This document shows positions 61,081 to 64,000 of a DNA stretch of 64,000 nt, one piece after another (the stretch's first letter is position 1; each line of letters begins with the position of its first letter). The notes under the pieces were generated by a model. That model saw only the letters and a list, made by a program, of their open reading frames with translations. It ran no database searches and was not told the origin of the DNA. Source of the DNA: Pedobacter helvus (GTDB lineage: Bacteria > Bacteroidota > Bacteroidia > Sphingobacteriales > Sphingobacteriaceae); contig NZ_SRMP01000003.1 in the NCBI RefSeq assembly GCF_005925325.1, positions 501,210 through 565,209 on the forward strand, written 5' to 3'. The position numbers and the translations under genes were made by a program.

Positions 61081-61545
61081 TTACTTTACAATTACAGCGC
61101 CTTTTGCTTCGAAAACGATTTCTTTTTTAGGCTCAGTAATTTTTGCTATTTCTTCTTCAGATTTTTTTGCGTCTTTAGCATAGTGTTGTAAATCTTCAAC
61201 AGAAGTAACTTTTCTCTCTGCAAAACCATCAATCACTACTTTAGTTCCAGGAGCCATGTCTTTTGGCATGAAGAAACCATAATCTTTAAATTTCACGAAC
61301 ATTGTTTCAGTATCAGAGATTTTAACATTCATAAAACATCCCTTTTTCTTACAAACATTAACTACAACTCCTTCTACTTTCATATCAGCTTTAGTTGCAG
61401 TACCTAATTTACTATTTACTTCTGTAGCTGGAATAATGTTTCCTTTTTTAACACCTTCGCCAAAAACTTGGCCTTCTACATTGTCTTGAGCAAAAGCAAA
61501 ACTTGCGAATGCGCAGAAGATTAAACTTAGAACTATCTTTTTCAT
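61081..61545 (-). CDS. DUF4920 domain periplasmic protein
   Basis: A 154-residue protein with a signal peptide ending AFAQ. The DUF4920 pattern is clear: FGEGVKKGNIIPATEV, KVEGVVVNVCKKKGCFMNVKISD, VKFKDYGFFMPKDMAPG. The CKKKGC pair could bind metal or form a disulfide. The family has an OB-like fold in Bacteroidetes and no known function. It is expressed alone: a TATCTTTG -7 box is at 61626-61633, leaving a leader of about 75 bases. Confidence 0.9.
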   Translation of the reverse strand: MKKIVLSLIFCAFASFAFAQDNVEGQVFGEGVKKGNIIPATEVNSKLGTATKADMKVEGVVVNVCKKKGCFMNVKISDTETMFVKFKDYGFFMPKDMAPGTKVVIDGFAERKVTSVEDLQHYAKDAKKSEEEIAKITEPKKEIVFEAKGAVIVK

Positions 61546-61723
61546 AAGATTATAATTTTGTTGTTAGTTGTTAAAATGAAGCGAGCTAATGCCGTTTTCA
61601 CGTCTATTTAATTCAAATTGAGGAACAAAGATATTTAAAACCTTTCTAAATGACGATGTATTTAATTATTTTTTGTTGATGAGATAACGTAAAGCCTACA
61701 TCAAAAGTATTAAAAAAAATTAT

Positions 61724-62530
61724 CTAATGTAGCAGCAAATACAGATATACATAAACAATAGGAGCTGCAATTAGCAAACCATCAAAGCGGTCTAAGAACC
61801 CTCCGTGGCCTGGTAAAAAACTGCCCGAGTCTTTTACATCCAAACTGCGTTTTAACATCGATTCTACCAAATCTCCAAGTGTACCAAAAGATGAAATAAT
61901 AGCGGCCATTCCTGCCCAAACTATAGGTTCTACCTCAGTAAATTGAAATGAAATGATAATTGCTACAACTAAACTGGTAAATACCCCTCCAAAAAAGCCT
62001 TCCCACGATTTCTTAGGGGAGTGTCTCTCGAATAGCTTGCGCTTGCCCAATTTCATTCCAAATAGATAGGCACCCGTATCATTTGCCCATAACATTAGCA
62101 AAAATGCCAGTGGGAAGTGAAAACTATACGTATCAAAATCGACAATAAATCCTAACGAATAAAAGAAACAGAAAGGGACCGTAATGTAAATAAATCCAAC
62201 GAATGTGTAAGAAATATTAGCAAATGGAATTTTGTTTTTCTTGTATAATTCCGCAATAAATACTGCAAAAACTAATGGAATAATCAGTAATAAGTATTTA
62301 AGCTCAAACTGAAAGAAGTGATAAGCGGCTGTAGTTAAAAAAATAAGTGCAGCAACAGCCACGCCTATATTTCGGTGAGGGCGTATCCCTCCTATCTTTA
62401 CCATTTTGTAAAACTCTAACAAGGCTACCAAACTCAACAGCAGATAAAAGGAAGAAAAAGTGTAAGCTTCTAAAAGGGAAGCAAGCATCACGATAGTAAA
62501 AAAGAAGGCTGTTATGGCTCTGGTTTTCAT
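61724..62530 (-). CDS. cdsA: Phosphatidate cytidylyltransferase
   Basis: Makes CDP-diacylglycerol from phosphatidic acid and CTP, the branch point for phospholipids. The 268-residue membrane protein has eight or so helices, with NDTGAYLFGMKLGKRKLFERHSPKKSWEGFFGG and the C-terminal family signature GDLVESMLKRSLDVKDSGSFLPGHGGFLDRFDGLLIA (the S-x-x-K-R...D-x-x-x-x-P-G-H-G-G-x-x-D-R-x-D pattern). The C-terminus is near the end of the ORF, as usual. Confidence 0.95.
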   Translation of the reverse strand: MKTRAITAFFFTIVMLASLLEAYTFSSFYLLLSLVALLEFYKMVKIGGIRPHRNIGVAVAALIFLTTAAYHFFQFELKYLLLIIPLVFAVFIAELYKKNKIPFANISYTFVGFIYITVPFCFFYSLGFIVDFDTYSFHFPLAFLLMLWANDTGAYLFGMKLGKRKLFERHSPKKSWEGFFGGVFTSLVVAIIISFQFTEVEPIVWAGMAAIISSFGTLGDLVESMLKRSLDVKDSGSFLPGHGGFLDRFDGLLIAAPIVYVYLYLLLH

Positions 62531-62536
62531 TATTAG

Positions 62537-62574
62537 ATTTGGGATGTGAGTGTTGAGATATGAGATATTGAGTT
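62537..62574. repeat. Short intergenic repeat of the 'atgagatattgag' type
   Basis: The gap between the CPBP gene and cdsA is built of units such as TGAGATATGAGATATTGAG, which resemble the degenerate A/G-rich intergenic repeats also seen at 4198-4231. It spans most of the 54-base gap. Confidence 0.4.
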
Positions 62575-62584
62575 AGGCGTTACC

Positions 62585-63526
62585 TTAAACCCCAGATTGC
62601 AACTGCTCATCTTCGGACTTTTCACTTTTGACTTTAAACTTTTTACTTATTTGAACGAACAAAGCTAAGGTTAATATTGCACTAATTACATAGCCATACC
62701 AAGGCATATTGATGTCTTCTGCATTGGTATAAGATTGGTTGTTCATTTGCAGATAGTAAGCTACACAAACGGCATAAGCATTATTTAAAAAATGTGCGAA
62801 AACAGCATACCAAATGCTGCCAGTAAAATAGTAAACATAACCAAACGCCGCACCTAACAATAAACGAGGTAAGAAACCATAAAACTGAAAATGGATAGCA
62901 GAAAAAATAGCTGCAGAGATCCAAATGGCCACGTGAGGGTTAGATTTAATACGAAATATAGTTCTTTGCACCGCTCCTCTAAAAATCAATTCTTCGCAAA
63001 TGGCTGGCGTAACCGCAATCACCAATATATTCACCAACAGATCTCCAACATTTTTCATTTTAAGAATGGCTTCTGTAACCTTTGCTGCAGAATCTTCCAT
63101 TGCTCTCATCCATCTTTCTATGCCTTTCAAAAATTCCGGAAATACCATTTTTTGGTTCCATTCATTCGAAAGCCCCATGATCGGCATCCAACAAATAGAC
63201 AACAGCGCTACCAATAATAGCCAATTAATTTTTGGTGCTTTTAGTCCATAAAAATGAGGTAATTTCTTTCTTTCAACCACAGCTAGAAATATAGCTGGCA
63301 CTAAAAAAAGGCCTATCTGTTGAGCCACCACCAAAATCTTGAAAGCGGAAATGTAACGGTAGTCGTTCATGGCAGCGCCCTTGAGGCCTTCTAATCCGCT
63401 GGTAAAAAAAACCAGCACCATGCCAATAATTGCAAAAACAATTAATCCGACAATGGCGAATAAGAGCAAAAACAACATCTGTAAAAACGGACTATGTTCC
63501 GGCTTGTGTAAGCTACTTTGATGCAT
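62585..63526 (-). CDS. CPBP-family intramembrane glutamic endopeptidase (Abi/CAAX type)
   Basis: A 313-residue membrane protease. Start chosen at the ATG at 63524-63526 (MHQSSLHKPEHSPF); the longer frame adds 37 residues and runs into the divergent dus gene. The three CPBP motifs are present: EELIFRGAVQ (EExxxR), FSAIHFQFY (FxxxH) and HFLNNAYAV (HxxxN). Members cleave within the membrane, some matured peptides. The final residues (KFKVKSEKSEDE) are encoded by a copy of the AAGTTTAAAGTCAAAAG repeat. Confidence 0.9.
   Translation of the reverse strand: MHQSSLHKPEHSPFLQMLFLLLFAIVGLIVFAIIGMVLVFFTSGLEGLKGAAMNDYRYISAFKILVVAQQIGLFLVPAIFLAVVERKKLPHFYGLKAPKINWLLLVALLSICWMPIMGLSNEWNQKMVFPEFLKGIERWMRAMEDSAAKVTEAILKMKNVGDLLVNILVIAVTPAICEELIFRGAVQRTIFRIKSNPHVAIWISAAIFSAIHFQFYGFLPRLLLGAAFGYVYYFTGSIWYAVFAHFLNNAYAVCVAYYLQMNNQSYTNAEDINMPWYGYVISAILTLALFVQISKKFKVKSEKSEDEQLQSGV
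62611..62648. repeat. Copy of an intergenic repeat inside a coding 3' end
   Basis: The minus strand here reads as AAGT- and CCGAAG-type units, encoding the Lys/Ser/Glu-rich C-terminus of the CPBP protein. Its 20-base core (62624-62643) equals, in reverse, 4609-4628, and its CTTCGGACTT end matches the 4245-4275 unit type. Confidence 0.6.
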
Positions 63527-63548
63527 TTTATTTTTATGTGTAACTTTG
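63517..63548 (+). promoter_or_regulatory. Bacteroidetes-type promoter of the dus gene
   Basis: TTTG (63517-63520), 20 bases, then TAACTTTG (63541-63548) and C. This is a close match to TTTG-N19-TAnnTTTG. The RNA would start near 63552, about 27 bases before the ATG at 63579. The -33 box lies just inside the first codons of the divergent CPBP gene. Confidence 0.6.
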
Positions 63549-63578
63549 CAACGTTTTAATTGGCTTGAAGATAGAAAA

Positions 63579-64000
63579 ATGTCTGTAAAGATAGGAAATA
63601 TTGATTTAGGAGAATTCCCATTGTTGTTGGCCCCCATGGAAGATGTGAGCGATCCGCCTTTCCGTTATGTGTGTAAACAAGGTGGTGCGGATATGATGTA
63701 TACGGAGTTTATTTCTTCGGAGGGTTTAATTCGCTCTGCGGCAAAGAGTAAAGCAAAGCTTGATATTTTTGAATATGAGCGCCCAATTGGGATCCAGATT
63801 TTTGGAAGCGACATCGAAAGCATGCGAGAAGCAACTGAGATTGCCACTTTGGCCGGACCAGATCTAATGGACATTAACTACGGCTGCCCAGTTAAAAACG
63901 TTGCCTGTAGGGGTGCTGGTTCTGCGCTTTTGCAAGATATCGATAAGATGGTAAAAATGACGGAAGCTGTAGTAAAAGCTACCCATTTACCTGTTACTGT
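63579..64000 (+). CDS. dusB: tRNA-dihydrouridine synthase, N-terminal part (runs off right edge)
   Basis: FMN enzyme that reduces uridines in the tRNA D-loop. The first 140 residues, from the ATG at 63579, read MSVKIGNIDLGEFPLLLAPMEDVSDPPFRYVCKQGGAD, then EYERPIGIQIFG and MDINYGCPVKNVACRGAGSALL. The last carries the catalytic Cys and the family's GCPVxxVxxxGAGxxLL signature. The subgroup (DusB) is inferred from the APMxxVSDxPFR start and is not certain. No downstream part is visible. Confidence 0.9.
   Translation, partial: MSVKIGNIDLGEFPLLLAPMEDVSDPPFRYVCKQGGADMMYTEFISSEGLIRSAAKSKAKLDIFEYERPIGIQIFGSDIESMREATEIATLAGPDLMDINYGCPVKNVACRGAGSALLQDIDKMVKMTEAVVKATHLPVT

Noticed and set aside
63527..63637. 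Extended N-terminus of the CPBP protein (37 extra residues)
   Set aside because: It would overlap the start of dus and its promoter; the internal ATG at 63524-63526 begins the conserved part.

Overview
The window comes from a low-GC member of the Bacteroidetes, most likely a Pedobacter-like Sphingobacteriaceae. The grounds are a SusC/SusD pair, a type IX secretion C-terminal domain, the DUF4249, DUF3078, DUF4920 and DUF5017 families, lipoproteins with Bacteroidetes-style lipoboxes, and promoters of the form TTTG-N18/20-TAnnTTTG with little use of Shine-Dalgarno sites. No rRNA, tRNA, CRISPR array, IS element or prophage was found, and no intergenic gap exceeds 300 bases.

Layout. 1-5.3 kb: the 5' part of polA (runs off the left edge), a frameshifted secreted protein, a lipoprotein, and a minus-strand group (SelT/W-like, AhpD-like, alkyltransferase-like, trmB) whose gaps hold short repeats. 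5.5-12.4 kb: a TonB receptor with its DUF4249 lipoprotein, small secreted proteins, oxyR, and a retropepsin-like protein that has lost both catalytic aspartates. 12.5-24.2 kb: DUF763, recG-eamA-ridA, an OmpA protein, meaB, an MsbA-type ABC exporter, a membrane acyltransferase and a T9SS-secreted SGNH hydrolase. 24.4-29.2 kb: rimP-nusA-infB. 29.4-37.8 kb: mixed housekeeping and envelope genes (MFS, acyl-CoA dehydrogenase, DUF3078, a tiny HExxH protein, two glucosaminidases, an O-methyltransferase, ruvX). 38-40.5 kb: ECF sigma factor, membrane anti-sigma-like protein and a secreted QYG-repeat protein.

40.6-60.9 kb is the main accessory region, a polysaccharide utilization locus. An 11-gene minus-strand operon (55663 down to 40582, ended by a strong hairpin) encodes a phosphodiester glycosidase, FAD oxidoreductase, SusC, SusD, DUF5017 lipoprotein, NagX-like DUF5009 membrane protein, MFS importer, two SGNH esterases, a DUF4434 protein and an AGE-family epimerase. 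A ROK regulator is divergent from it. A second transcript (unknown secreted protein, esterase, GH20 hexosaminidase) converges on the ROK gene. The enzymes suggest uptake and breakdown of an N-acetylhexosamine glycan, perhaps acylated and perhaps containing sugar-1-phosphodiesters. The locus resembles Bacteroides sialic-acid loci but has no sialidase or lyase here.

61-64 kb: DUF4920, cdsA, a CPBP protease and the 5' end of a dus gene (runs off the right edge). The best leads for new biology are the PUL with its uncharacterised members, the two-asparate-less retropepsin, the 108-residue HExxH protein, the sigma/anti-sigma/QYG-repeat cassette, and a terminator-like hairpin in the rimP-nusA-infB leader. 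All product names rest on motif and family recognition by eye; no database search was run.
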